Below, one piece after another: positions 8,001 through 16,548 of a stretch of DNA of 32,963 bases (its first letter is position 1; the number at the start of each line of letters is the position of its first letter). A program made the translations under genes and the position numbers. Under the pieces are notes generated by a model. It saw only the letters and a program-made list of their open reading frames with translations. It did not search any database and had not been told where the DNA came from. Source of the stretch: an uncultured Lachnospiraceae bacterium (lineage in GTDB: Bacteria; Bacillota; Clostridia; Lachnospirales; Lachnospiraceae). The stretch is taken from positions 1 to 32,963 of the forward strand of contig CANQQG010000026.1 in assembly GCA_947625875.1 (NCBI GenBank). The letters run 5' to 3'.

Positions 8001-11000
8001 CTATTCCTTTATTTCAATTCCATATTTTCGGTCATAGGCTTCTTTCAACTCCGGATTGTTTTTATTTAATACAAGAAAATCATCTTTATCTTGAACATTA
8101 CGGTCTATAAACTTGCGGTTATCTTTTTTCTTATAAAAATCCATCACAATTTCTCTTAACCTCGGATCCGGTTTGTGGCAATAAATACAGGCAATGATCG
8201 ACTGTATCCTCTCCTCTAATTGAGTGACCTCAGGCCCTCTCTCCCTGCATACCCATATATGGATAAGCGTTTCAGTAAGATCTGTGATTTCTTTTTCTTC
8301 TTTGCTCTTGATGACGTCATACAAACGATTGAGGCCATTCAAATCCGCATAAAAATTATCATGAAAAATGTAGTTATTATACATATTCCATAATGGCGTT
8401 TCCCCTAACTCATCCCTCGCCTTCTCATGCTCTTCCTTCGTGATTGCGCATTCATAATATTTCAATATGTACCGCTGCTTCGATGAGTTTTCATCGACCA
8501 TGTCTGATTGATATGGAAGTTTACGCTGATAAACAAGTTTCGCTTCCTTAAAGTTTTCAAATTTACATTTTTTTATTATAGCCTTAATTGAATCTGTATC
8601 TTCTTTTTCGATCAAGACTTTTTCATCTTTAGAATCACTCACCGGCTGTCTATATTTAGAATTATCCTGCTTATCTTGATTTCCCAATGGCACGCCATTA
8701 TGCGTCTCTCCAGAATTATCCTGCTTATCTTGCTTTCCCAATGGCATGCCCTTATGCGTCTCTTTGTATGTTTCATCAAACTTCTTCTGATATTCCGGGT
8801 TTTCTTTTAATTCTTTCCAAACCTTCCAGGCCTTCCAGCCCCTATCATCCTTCATTTCTTCTATCCATTCCTTATATTCCTCTTTATATTCGTCGTCTGA
8901 ATTCAGACACCCATAATAGTATATTACTTTTTGTCCATCGGTATACTTTTCCTGCAGAGCCTCTATCATTTTATCAGGAAACTTCCCAACAGGGATTTTC
9001 ATAATTACAAGATCGTCATCCACCTTCTTGCTTTCTTTGTAATCCCAGAGCGGAAACGTTTCCCTGTCCTTATCCTTTGGAATGTAATATGCTTCGCTTA
9101 TCTCTTTCAGCATTTCTTCGACATTCTTATTTTTGATATTGTCCGGATCCAGCAGATACGTAATCACCAAATTCGTCACTTCACAATTACCTTCATATAA
9201 AAGTGTGATCTCATATGGTTTTTCATCTGTTATTATATGCCCTATCCTGGATTGCAGCAAATCCTCTTCCTCAAAATTATGCTCTACACAAGCCTGTATA
9301 TTCTTATCTGTTTCTTTTAGCGATATTTCTCTTTCACATTTTTCACGTTGCTTCCACTTTTCATATTTTTCTTTTATATCTTGCCACAAATCATAATTGC
9401 CGCCAAAATATTTTTCTGCAATTTTTTTCTCTCTGGATTCAAAGGTTTTTTGTTCCTTACGCTCCGCCTCTTCCCATTTCTTTACAAATTCATATCTTTC
9501 TACATCTAACATCTCGTTTAGTTTGACCGCATAAATGTACGCTATGGGATTCTGGCCGCTATTAACATCCTCCTTATTTTTATTATTCAACCTTTTTAAA
9601 TAATTCTCTGAATAATAATTCAACTCTTCTTCTTTAAGCCGTTCCGCTTCCAGATACCCATTTTCCCAGTAATCATATGATTTCTGGAGCATAAATTTTA
9701 CACAATCAGATTCTTTTGATATCCCTTTGGATAACAAACATATATACTCCGCAAAACTATAAATTTGTTCCCATCCACCTTCCAAATAAACCTTTATTGT
9801 TTCATTGGATATCTCAAATTTTTTTTGATAATCTCTGTTTTCAATTATATTTTTTGTCACAAACCTATAAATAATCCAGAAATTAAATTCCAAAAATTGA
9901 AATTCTTTTAAATTTTTCGTGTCATCTTTTTTTGTCCATTCCACAAACTGTTTTTTGCATTTTGGTACTAAGCACGTATCGTTATCTTTATTACCAAAAC
10001 TAAGCATTTTACCAACCAATCCAACAATCTCTTTTGCCTCGTCCTTTTCCATCCAGCTGAAACGCTCATCTGTATTTTCAATCGTTCCAACAGAAATCCC
10101 ACGCTCCATACATGCCATTTTAAAACACCAGTGAATGAAACTGACTTCATATTTTTCTGCATCATCCGCAGCAGCCTTTTTCCACTCAGGATCGCCACCC
10201 CAACAGTTATCTAAAAAAAGATTATCCAATTGAAGCATCCAATGATTCTCATACTCCTCTTTAAATTTTTCGCTTAACTCATGAACAAGCTGTGCCTTAT
10301 ATATTTCATATGGCGTCAAAGGGACATTTCCGGTATTGAGATCCATGTACATCTGGCCAGCAACAGACACTTCGTGTACAACCGAAAAATCGAACATGAC
10401 CTTTTCCAGTAAATAATTTAAATCAAAGCATATGATATCCTTCCCATATCCATTTTCGTGTTCCGAATAAACTTTCAATAGCTGAACTATGGAATACGTG
10501 GAATGGTCTATTATATCTTCTTTTAACTCTTCCCATACATTTTTAATCTGAGATGATTCTAACAGTTTTTCCAACAAGTTATTAGCCTCTTCCCTCTCTT
10601 CGAATTTAAATTTTTTAAGAAGGGCTTTATACTCGTCCATTTTATCCTTCGTTGGCTTATCTGCATTCTCATACTCCTGATTAATCATAAACGCGCATAA
10701 ATAAACTAATGTTACAATACGCTGTTGTCCATCATATAAGTAAAAGTTTCCGTTATCCAGATATCCCAAAATAACGCTGAAACCAAAATCCTTTTCTCCT
10801 ACACTTAATTCTTTTATTTCTTTATAAAAATTTTTAAAATCATCAGAAATATCATCATTTTGAAGCTCTAATATATGTTTTTGTTTTTGTACCTTGCCCT
10901 CAACCTTAACCTCATCCTCATAATAAATATTTTTAAGAGTTTCAAAAGTTTTTTCTAAAGTATAATATAAGTACCATTTTCTCCAAACAGTTTGTTCGCA

Positions 11001-12896
11001 ATTATTAGTCCAGTTACCTGATACGTAATTATAAACCTTTATACCAGCAATTGAACACCATTCTTCAAATTTATAAAGCGGCAACTTTTCTAAAGGAGTT
11101 TTAGTTATATAACATGGTTTACACCATATCTTTCCGTTTTTAAGGTTTTCCAAAACCACTCTCCTCGCACTTAACTCCGCTATTCTCTCCGCTATTCTCT
11201 CAATCTCTTTATCATCTTCCAAATTTTTTCCCAAATTTTTTTCCAAATTTTTTTCCAATTTTTTTTCTTCGTCTTCCAATTTTTTTTCCAATTTTTTTTC
11301 TTCCTTTTCCAATTTTTTGATTGGCAGATATCTGAGGGAAATATCATGCAACAAATCCTCTATTTTCTTTTTGTCACTTGCTAATGTATAATCTCTCTGA
11401 ATCGTTGGGATTATAATCTGCTTGATTTCTTGCGATTGCAATATTTCTAAAAAAGATTTTTTTTGGGAAAAATATTTAACGCTCTCCTCTTCAATCGTTG
11501 CTTCCTTCTGTGTAGCTGCATTTTTTTTATTTTCAATGTCACTTTCTTCCATGCAGCTTTTTCCCTTTTTTAAAATTTCTACTGTCTGTTTTTCCAAACC
11601 ATTAAATATTTCTAAAATTGTCCCTGATCCATATTGCATTTCTTCCTTATATTTCTCTTCATTGTCCGCGCCATTCTTCGACCATTCACTATTCTCCAAC
11701 AACAGTTCATCCTTTAACTGGCTTTGCATAAAAGCATTTTCTTCTTTTTCTTCAACATATTTTTTATATATGTTCTCTTCAAATTCTTCATTCAACTTGT
11801 CGATATCAAATTCTTCGTTCGCCTTTCTAATATCAATCAAATCAAAAAATTTAAAATTATTTTTCAATTTATATAGTAAACTGATGGCATTATATACATT
11901 TACATTCAAGCACCTGCCATTTTGCTTTTCTTTTCCATTTTGCTTTTCTTTTTTTAATTCCCAGTGAATGCTCTTTAAAACCTTGCGGCAACATCTCAGA
12001 TAGTAATACTGTTTTTTATACTTTTTATCCCTGTCATTAGAGCAATCCATCTCTTTATAATAATGCGAAAGGTCTTTATCGTTACTTATAAACTGTTCAA
12101 AAAGCGTATCCATTCGGTTTGGAGTTGGAGTATTTTCATACCCCTTTTTTATAAGTTTATAGATACAGCTCTCTTCCTTTTCCGAATTCATCGCATACAG
12201 ATATTTTTCAATTTCGTTATGTTCCTTTATTATCATCGCAGGAGTGATTTCCTGTCCGTTCTTCTCAGACTGATATTTTATCTGATATGCCCGGTCGTAA
12301 TCCGTGGATGAAAATGCTGTTTTCCTCTCATTCACATTAAAAAATTCCTGAAGAGGTTCATCTTCTGTATACCTGCGAATTACTTTTAAATGCTTCAGCA
12401 TCTTGTCATATACCTTATCAAAATCATTGCCAGCTAAATTATTCTTCAACGCCTTATATGCCGCTTCCATATGCTTTACATCCACGCCTGTTACATCTGT
12501 TACATCTTTCTCTTTCAAGAAGTTCTCTCTCTCTTTCTTAACATCCCGTCCAAATGTCAACTGTATGAAATCGTCATAACGGCCCAATGCTTTTGCCAGT
12601 AATGAAAGCGTGATCAGTCTTTGTTGTCCATCGATAACCTGGACAACATCATCCTTTTTGTATAATACAATCATGCCTATCGTGTGATCCTGTTCTTTTT
12701 TCACGCATATCTCTAATATATCTTTTAATAACCCTAACGCAGAGCTGCTATTAGAAGATGAATTGGAATTTTCTATCTCCCACTTATAATTTCTCTGAAA
12801 CAAAGGGATTTTGACCGTTTTACCTTTCAATTGCTCTATAAGCTCTCCCAATGTTATAAATTCTGATAACGAGCCTTCTGTACCTATCGTTCCCAT
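8001..12896 (-). CDS. Giant protein with two DUF262 (GmrS/ParB-like) modules
   Basis: A 1631-residue protein (numbering here from the frame start 3 residues earlier). Module 1 has IPLFQRNYKW (33-42), VIDGQQRLITL (90-100) and FFNVNERKTAFSSTDYDRA (188-206). Module 2 has IPTIQRDYTL (499-508), LYDGQQRIVTL (723-733) and MDLNTGNVPLTPYEIYKA (854-871). These are the DUF262 signatures; DGQQR belongs to the ParB/Srx-like nucleotide-hydrolysing site. Module 2 carries an insert of about 150 residues between its first two motifs, including a Lys/Glu coiled coil (530-582). Residues about 900-1634 are unassigned and hold an 18-residue tandem repeat (1381-1416). I see no DUF1524 HNH motif. The ATG at 12896 has AAGGAG eight bases upstream, overlapping the stop of the upstream gene. 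Base composition is strikingly AT-rich. GmrSD, SspE and BrxU are DUF262 anti-phage proteins, so defence is the best inference. Confidence 0.85.
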   Translation of the reverse strand: MGTIGTEGSLSEFITLGELIEQLKGKTVKIPLFQRNYKWEIENSNSSSNSSSALGLLKDILEICVKKEQDHTIGMIVLYKKDDVVQVIDGQQRLITLSLLAKALGRYDDFIQLTFGRDVKKERENFLKEKDVTDVTGVDVKHMEAAYKALKNNLAGNDFDKVYDKMLKHLKVIRRYTEDEPLQEFFNVNERKTAFSSTDYDRAYQIKYQSEKNGQEITPAMIIKEHNEIEKYLYAMNSEKEESCIYKLIKKGYENTPTPNRMDTLFEQFISNDKDLSHYYKEMDCSNDRDKKYKKQYYYLRCCRKVLKSIHWELKKEKQNGKEKQNGRCLNVNVYNAISLLYKLKNNFKFFDLIDIRKANEEFDIDKLNEEFEENIYKKYVEEKEENAFMQSQLKDELLLENSEWSKNGADNEEKYKEEMQYGSGTILEIFNGLEKQTVEILKKGKSCMEESDIENKKNAATQKEATIEEESVKYFSQKKSFLEILQSQEIKQIIIPTIQRDYTLASDKKKIEDLLHDISLRYLPIKKLEKEEKKLEKKLEDEEKKLEKNLEKNLGKNLEDDKEIERIAERIAELSARRVVLENLKNGKIWCKPCYITKTPLEKLPLYKFEEWCSIAGIKVYNYVSGNWTNNCEQTVWRKWYLYYTLEKTFETLKNIYYEDEVKVEGKVQKQKHILELQNDDISDDFKNFYKEIKELSVGEKDFGFSVILGYLDNGNFYLYDGQQRIVTLVYLCAFMINQEYENADKPTKDKMDEYKALLKKFKFEEREEANNLLEKLLESSQIKNVWEELKEDIIDHSTYSIVQLLKVYSEHENGYGKDIICFDLNYLLEKVMFDFSVVHEVSVAGQMYMDLNTGNVPLTPYEIYKAQLVHELSEKFKEEYENHWMLQLDNLFLDNCWGGDPEWKKAAADDAEKYEVSFIHWCFKMACMERGISVGTIENTDERFSWMEKDEAKEIVGLVGKMLSFGNKDNDTCLVPKCKKQFVEWTKKDDTKNLKEFQFLEFNFWIIYRFVTKNIIENRDYQKKFEISNETIKVYLEGGWEQIYSFAEYICLLSKGISKESDCVKFMLQKSYDYWENGYLEAERLKEEELNYYSENYLKRLNNKNKEDVNSGQNPIAYIYAVKLNEMLDVERYEFVKKWEEAERKEQKTFESREKKIAEKYFGGNYDLWQDIKEKYEKWKQREKCEREISLKETDKNIQACVEHNFEEEDLLQSRIGHIITDEKPYEITLLYEGNCEVTNLVITYLLDPDNIKNKNVEEMLKEISEAYYIPKDKDRETFPLWDYKESKKVDDDLVIMKIPVGKFPDKMIEALQEKYTDGQKVIYYYGCLNSDDEYKEEYKEWIEEMKDDRGWKAWKVWKELKENPEYQKKFDETYKETHKGMPLGKQDKQDNSGETHNGVPLGNQDKQDNSKYRQPVSDSKDEKVLIEKEDTDSIKAIIKKCKFENFKEAKLVYQRKLPYQSDMVDENSSKQRYILKYYECAITKEEHEKARDELGETPLWNMYNNYIFHDNFYADLNGLNRLYDVIKSKEEKEITDLTETLIHIWVCRERGPEVTQLEERIQSIIACIYCHKPDPRLREIVMDFYKKKDNRKFIDRNVQDKDDFLVLNKNNPELKEAYDRKYGIEIKE
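8658..8763. repeat. Two-copy 54-bp tandem repeat inside the DUF262 gene
   Basis: Two near-identical 54-base units (starting at 8658 and 8712) share agaattatcctgcttatctt and differ at a few positions. In frame they give an 18-residue repeat around ETH(K/N)G(M/V)PLG(K/N)QDKQDNS. This is likely a flexible linker enlarged by duplication. Confidence 0.85.
11166..11320. repeat. Degenerate short repeats coding for a Lys/Glu coiled coil
   Basis: A duplicated 12-mer (ctccgctattct) is followed by runs of ttttttccaa units of about 12-18 bases. On the minus strand these encode repeated KLE/NLEKN units (residues about 533-580) of the second DUF262 module. Slippage-prone A/T runs here could vary in length between strains. 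Confidence 0.7.
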
Positions 12897-12904
12897 AAAT
12901 CTCA

Positions 12905-12910
12905 CTCCTT
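12905..12910 (-). promoter_or_regulatory. SD of the DUF262 gene overlapping the upstream stop codon
   Basis: AAGGAG on the minus strand shares bases with the TAA stop (12911-12909) of the 593-aa gene and stands eight bases from the ATG at 12896. Ribosomes ending the first gene can start the second, so the two proteins are probably made in linked amounts. Confidence 0.75.
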
Positions 12911-14690
12911 AAATATTAAATATAATCTCTTTTAGCATTACAATTTCCTCATCCATATCGAACGACACGGAGAAATAAGGATTGTATTTTTTTACTAACT
13001 CAAATTCTTTACATCCATATGATTTAAATGAGTCAATAATAAATGCGCACTTTTCCTTGCGATTATCATCTTCACATATTTTCTCGTATCTTTTTTCCCA
13101 CCATTGAAAAATCTTTTCTTTCAAAAGGTCTCTCAATGGGTCCTTAATTTCTTCTATTGAACGTCTTCCTTTATCCGGATTCAAAAAAATATCTCTTTCG
13201 TACATTGCATTTTTTATTTCTACTGTTAGTTTAAAAAACTTATCTTCCTTATTATCTCCTAAAGGCCTCGTATGCAATTCAAATTCAAACGCTTCTTTGT
13301 CTTCATATTTTTTTATAATATCTGTAGAATTAATACTAATCCCTTCCGTCAATCTTTCTGCTATTGTTTGTATCGTATTATATATATCATTTTCAAATCT
13401 TTTCTTTCTTATCTCAAACAACAAATATATAATATCCTCTTTGTCAAGCGCTATTTGAAACAGTGTGCCATCATCATATGATTGAAAGCCATTACAGTTG
13501 CCATCAATTTTCTTACATTCCTTATAGCATTTACCGGATGTAATGACCTCCTTATCATCCGCAACTTTTGCCTTGCTAAATTCTTCTGTGATTCCCCATG
13601 TCCTAAAATATGCAGGCAGATATTTATCCCGCATCCCTTTCAGTGTGCCTTTGTCGTTTTGTTCCCCTTCAAGCGGCGGCATTATTTCAACTGCAAAAGG
13701 ATATTGTTTTGCAGCGTCTATGGAATTGTCTACAACATACTCCTGGAAACTCATTGCTTTTCCATTCTCATTATCAAAAATACTGTTTACATATACATTT
13801 TTTAAAATTTTAAACAGCGCTTTATTGTTGTTCTTAATGTGGCTGCCTGATATTTTCAATGCGTCATCGGAATAAATCACACATTCACCGCTGTCTGCCT
13901 TTAAATTCAAATATTTATAAATATCGATCAACATATGTTCAGAATAAGATTTCAAACCATTTTTTGTGCCATTCATATGATCTATACACTTCTGAAACAT
14001 GGCCTTTATATAGCCTTGTTTTGTTGATGAAGGTTCACCGCTGCCTTCCAATGCTTCTTTTTCCTCCACGCTACATCTATATAATGTCTTCGGCTTTTTC
14101 TCCCAATGCCATAAATACTGATACGCAGCGCCCTCAAAACGTATTTCCCGCATCATATTGTTAAACATCATATATATCATATATTCTATATCATTTCCCG
14201 CGTTATAGAGCATTTCTTTTTCTGCTAAAATTCTTTCTTTTCTTTCTCTCTCTTCAATATCTTCTTTTGCTTTTTCTGCCTCTTCTTTTGCTTTTTTCAG
14301 GTCAACTTCTACTCCTGTCCTTTCAATAAAATTAAGATACCTCACATAATAAACCGACGCTTTCATTTTCTGATCTGCTATATAAAAATAATAATCTGGA
14401 TCGTTCTCTATATTTTCCATTTTCCAAAATCCGGTAATTTGGCTGATTTCATAATATTCCGCATGATCTTTCGTTTCTTTGCTGTATTCTTCTATAAATT
14501 TCACAATCGCGCCTATACGGTCATTAATTTTCGTTCGTTTTTGATCCGAGTCGATGCTTTCAAGAGTAATTTCTGCGATATCCTTTATATTTTCCAGGTA
14601 GCTTTTTAGTTGGAACTGAAATTCATCGTTGCAATCCAGCCGCTCAAGGAATTTGTTCCATTTTTTTTCCAATTCTTCTTTTGAACCCAT
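12909..14690 (-). CDS. 593-aa protein of unknown family, first gene of the DUF262 operon
   Basis: I do not recognise a family. The protein is soluble, acidic to mixed-charge, with no signal peptide or membrane segment. Residues 1-125 look helical; 128-162 are a strong Lys/Glu/Ala coiled coil. Residues 180-360 look mixed alpha/beta, including 'GAAYQYLWHWEKKPKTLYR' (187-205), 'SYSEHMLIDIYKYL' (248-261) and 'PFAVEIMPPLEGE' (331-343). A small Cys group (C388, C392, C399) could bind metal but is unproven. The tail (about 460-593) is beta-rich. The ATG at 14690 follows a GTGAGG SD. It is AT-rich like the DUF262 gene and unlike its flanks, is 12 bases from that gene, and is probably its sensor, regulator or effector partner. 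No nuclease, kinase or helicase motif is visible. Confidence 0.75.
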   Translation of the reverse strand: MGSKEELEKKWNKFLERLDCNDEFQFQLKSYLENIKDIAEITLESIDSDQKRTKINDRIGAIVKFIEEYSKETKDHAEYYEISQITGFWKMENIENDPDYYFYIADQKMKASVYYVRYLNFIERTGVEVDLKKAKEEAEKAKEDIEERERKERILAEKEMLYNAGNDIEYMIYMMFNNMMREIRFEGAAYQYLWHWEKKPKTLYRCSVEEKEALEGSGEPSSTKQGYIKAMFQKCIDHMNGTKNGLKSYSEHMLIDIYKYLNLKADSGECVIYSDDALKISGSHIKNNNKALFKILKNVYVNSIFDNENGKAMSFQEYVVDNSIDAAKQYPFAVEIMPPLEGEQNDKGTLKGMRDKYLPAYFRTWGITEEFSKAKVADDKEVITSGKCYKECKKIDGNCNGFQSYDDGTLFQIALDKEDIIYLLFEIRKKRFENDIYNTIQTIAERLTEGISINSTDIIKKYEDKEAFEFELHTRPLGDNKEDKFFKLTVEIKNAMYERDIFLNPDKGRRSIEEIKDPLRDLLKEKIFQWWEKRYEKICEDDNRKEKCAFIIDSFKSYGCKEFELVKKYNPYFSVSFDMDEEIVMLKEIIFNI

Positions 14691-14764
14691 AACAGTACCT
14701 CACTTATTTCATTCTTTTCTTTCTGCGGACAATAAGGGGAAAAAACCCTCTGTTTTTAACATCA

Positions 14765-14780
14765 ATCATAACACATTATA
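14765..14780 (-). promoter_or_regulatory. Candidate promoter of the DUF262 operon
   Basis: The minus strand has TATAAT (14780-14775) and, just after it, an extended -10 TGTTATGAT (TATGAT at 14770-14765), about 75-85 bases before the ATG at 14690. No good -35 is visible; the surrounding DNA is AT-rich. Confidence 0.4.
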
Positions 14781-14814
14781 TGCATGAAAAAAAGCATTAA
14801 TTTGAAAGCAGCGC

Positions 14815-14868
14815 GCAAAAAAGCCGCATGAAGATCACCGGCCCGCATTGCCGGTAATTTCATGCGGC
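14815..14868 (-). terminator. Strong terminator of the polysaccharide deacetylase gene
   Basis: Minus strand GCCGCATGAA (14868-14859) and TTCATGCGGC (14832-14823) form a perfect 10-bp stem, with an inner ACCGGC/GCCGGT stem, followed by TTTTTT. It insulates the DUF262 operon from upstream transcription and marks the right edge of the AT-rich island. Confidence 0.9.
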
Positions 14869-14880
14869 AGCCCTTTGAAC

Positions 14881-15711
14881 TCACATTTCCGTCTCCGCCC
14901 CGCCGATCAGATGCGACAGCGGCTGGAACGTATAGCCCATCTCTTCCCATTTTGTTAAAAGCTCATCTAATATTTCGCCATTTGTCTTTGATGTGTTGTG
15001 CAGCAGCACGATCGCGCCCGGATGGATCCGCCCGGTCAGCTTTTCAAACGCTTCCTCATGGGACGGCTGCTGATCCTCATACCAGTCCACATAGGCAAGG
15101 CTCCAGAAAAACGTATGGTAGCCAAGCTCCTTTGCCATATCGAGGTTCGCCATGCTGTATTTCCCCTGCGGCGGCCGATAGTATTTTGCCATTTCTTCCC
15201 CGGTGATCTGTTTAAAAAGCGCCGCGTTGTCCTCCATTTCCTTCCGGAAAGACTCCATCGTGGAGATCGCGGACATATCGGGGTGATGGTAGGTATGGTT
15301 GCCAACCGCATGGCCGTCCGCAAGCATCTTTTTTACCAGTTCCGGGCTTGATTCGAGGAAATGCCCGACCACAAAAAAGGTGGCTTTTGCGTTATGCTTT
15401 TTCAACGCATTTAAGATGTTTTCCGTATTTCCGTTTTCATAGCCGCAGTCGAACGTCAGGTAAATCACCTTTTCTTCACTGCCGCCTACAAAATAAGCGT
15501 CGTGCGCCTTTAATTCATCGGGCGTGGCGTTTCCGGTCGGCTGCTGCTCCGAACCGCTTTCTCCAAAGCCAAGCCCCCAGTTATCCGCCTGCGGCACGAC
15601 GGCATATGTACTCTGCCATTTTCCCACGCCGCCCGCCGCCATCCTGCCCGCGGCAAACGCCAGCAGCAGCACGAGTACGGGGATCAGCCGTTTTAATTTT
15701 TCCTGCTTCAT
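14881..15711 (-). CDS. Polysaccharide deacetylase (PdaA-like)
   Basis: A 276-residue exported or membrane-anchored carbohydrate esterase (CE4/NodB fold). A basic N-terminus and hydrophobic segment (about 9-22) form a signal anchor. Catalytic motifs are TFDCGYENG (86-94), HTYHH (139-143, metal ligands H139 and H143), RPPQGKYS (179-186), FFWSLAYVDW (201-210) and LLH (236-238). The TFD-x-GYENG form matches the PdaA group, which deacetylates N-acetylmuramic acid residues of peptidoglycan, for example for muramic delta-lactam in spore cortex; a spore role is only inference. The ATG at 15711 has an AAGGAAGG SD. It is followed by a strong terminator. Confidence 0.93.
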   Translation of the reverse strand: MKQEKLKRLIPVLVLLLAFAAGRMAAGGVGKWQSTYAVVPQADNWGLGFGESGSEQQPTGNATPDELKAHDAYFVGGSEEKVIYLTFDCGYENGNTENILNALKKHNAKATFFVVGHFLESSPELVKKMLADGHAVGNHTYHHPDMSAISTMESFRKEMEDNAALFKQITGEEMAKYYRPPQGKYSMANLDMAKELGYHTFFWSLAYVDWYEDQQPSHEEAFEKLTGRIHPGAIVLLHNTSKTNGEILDELLTKWEEMGYTFQPLSHLIGGAETEM

Positions 15712-15773
15712 ATGCCTTCCTTCATAACGGTCTTTCCTCTAAGCATATGCGGCAGGCGGCGCGCTTATGAGCC

Positions 15774-15795
15774 AAAACCGGCGCTAACGGCGCCG
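15774..15795 (-). terminator. Possible weak terminator at the end of the SDR gene
   Basis: Minus strand CGGCGC and GCGCCG form a 6-bp all-GC stem with a CGTTA loop, then GTTTT. The stem overlaps the last codons of the SDR gene. The short T-run makes it weak. Confidence 0.4.
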
Positions 15796-16548
15796 CTTTT
15801 TTTTCTGCTGGCCCGCCGTCAGGCGGATCAAAAGCGCAGCCGGGATAAAACGCCCCGCCGTCACCGCAAATTTTACCCGCAGAGAAGGCACGATCAATAC
15901 TTTGCGCCGCCTCATTCCGGACAGCGCGCTGCGCACACAGGCCGCCGCGCTGATCCCTTTTAAGGCAAACTCGACATTCGCCACTTCATTAAATTCCGTA
16001 TCCACCGGGCCGGGGCACAGGCAGCCGACATAAACCCGGCTGCCCTGTTCTTTTAATTCCTCCGCGACCGCCCGCGTAAGGCTTGCCACATATGCCTTGG
16101 TCGCATAATAGGCGGCCATATAAGGCCCCGCCGGAAAGAGCCCCGCGCAGGAAGCGACGTTTAAAATATATCCATGATTTGATTCCTGCATTTTCTGCAG
16201 CATCTGTTTTGTAAAATAATGGACGGCTTCTGCGTTCACGCGTATCATCTGCCGCTCCTTTTCCCAGTCCGTTTCCAAAAAATGGCCGCAGTCGCCAAAC
16301 CCGGCGTTATTAATAAAAATTTCCACCGGTTTGTCCGCGACCGCCCGGTAAACGCGCCGGCATTCCTCCTGGCTCGTCAGGTCGGCGCAAAGTATCCTGC
16401 ACTCTGCGGGCAGGCTTTTTGCGAGCTTCCGCAGGCGGTCTTCCCTGCGCGCCACAAGGATCAGCGCATACCCTTTTTTTGCCAGTCTTTTTGCAAATTC
16501 CATTCCGATGCCGGAGCTTGCCCCGGTTATGACTGCATATTTTTTCAT
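15784..16548 (-). CDS. Short-chain dehydrogenase/reductase
   Basis: A 254-residue classical SDR with a Rossmann fold. Cofactor motif TGASSGIG is at 8-15, NNAG at 80-83, catalytic Ser133 (NVASCAG), and the Y-x-x-x-K pair Tyr147/Lys151 (AYYATK). Arg34/Arg35 after the second strand (LVARRED) suggest NADP(H) preference. The tail (about 195-254) is basic and partly hydrophobic and ends in a run of Lys and Arg, as in membrane-associated SDRs of the DltE/YqjQ kind. The substrate is unknown. Its ATG has a GGAGAGA-type SD and overlaps the stop of the upstream permease (ATGA), so it is the last gene of the operon starting at 21435. Confidence 0.92.
   Translation of the reverse strand: MKKYAVITGASSGIGMEFAKRLAKKGYALILVARREDRLRKLAKSLPAECRILCADLTSQEECRRVYRAVADKPVEIFINNAGFGDCGHFLETDWEKERQMIRVNAEAVHYFTKQMLQKMQESNHGYILNVASCAGLFPAGPYMAAYYATKAYVASLTRAVAEELKEQGSRVYVGCLCPGPVDTEFNEVANVEFALKGISAAACVRSALSGMRRRKVLIVPSLRVKFAVTAGRFIPAALLIRLTAGQQKKKRRR

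Noticed and set aside
11166-11320. CRISPR array or mobile-element repeat
   Set aside because: The repeats are short, irregular and in frame inside a coding region, without unique spacers of constant length.
8001-12896. HNH (DUF1524) nuclease domain in the tandem DUF262 protein
   Set aside because: I read the whole sequence for an H-x-x-P followed by N/H-spaced motif and found none that was convincing; a divergent domain cannot be excluded without profile searches.
14691-14880. tRNA or att site at the right edge of the AT-rich island
   Set aside because: No cloverleaf could be folded, and no direct repeat matching the left edge near 8000 was found by eye; no integrase or transposase gene is present.
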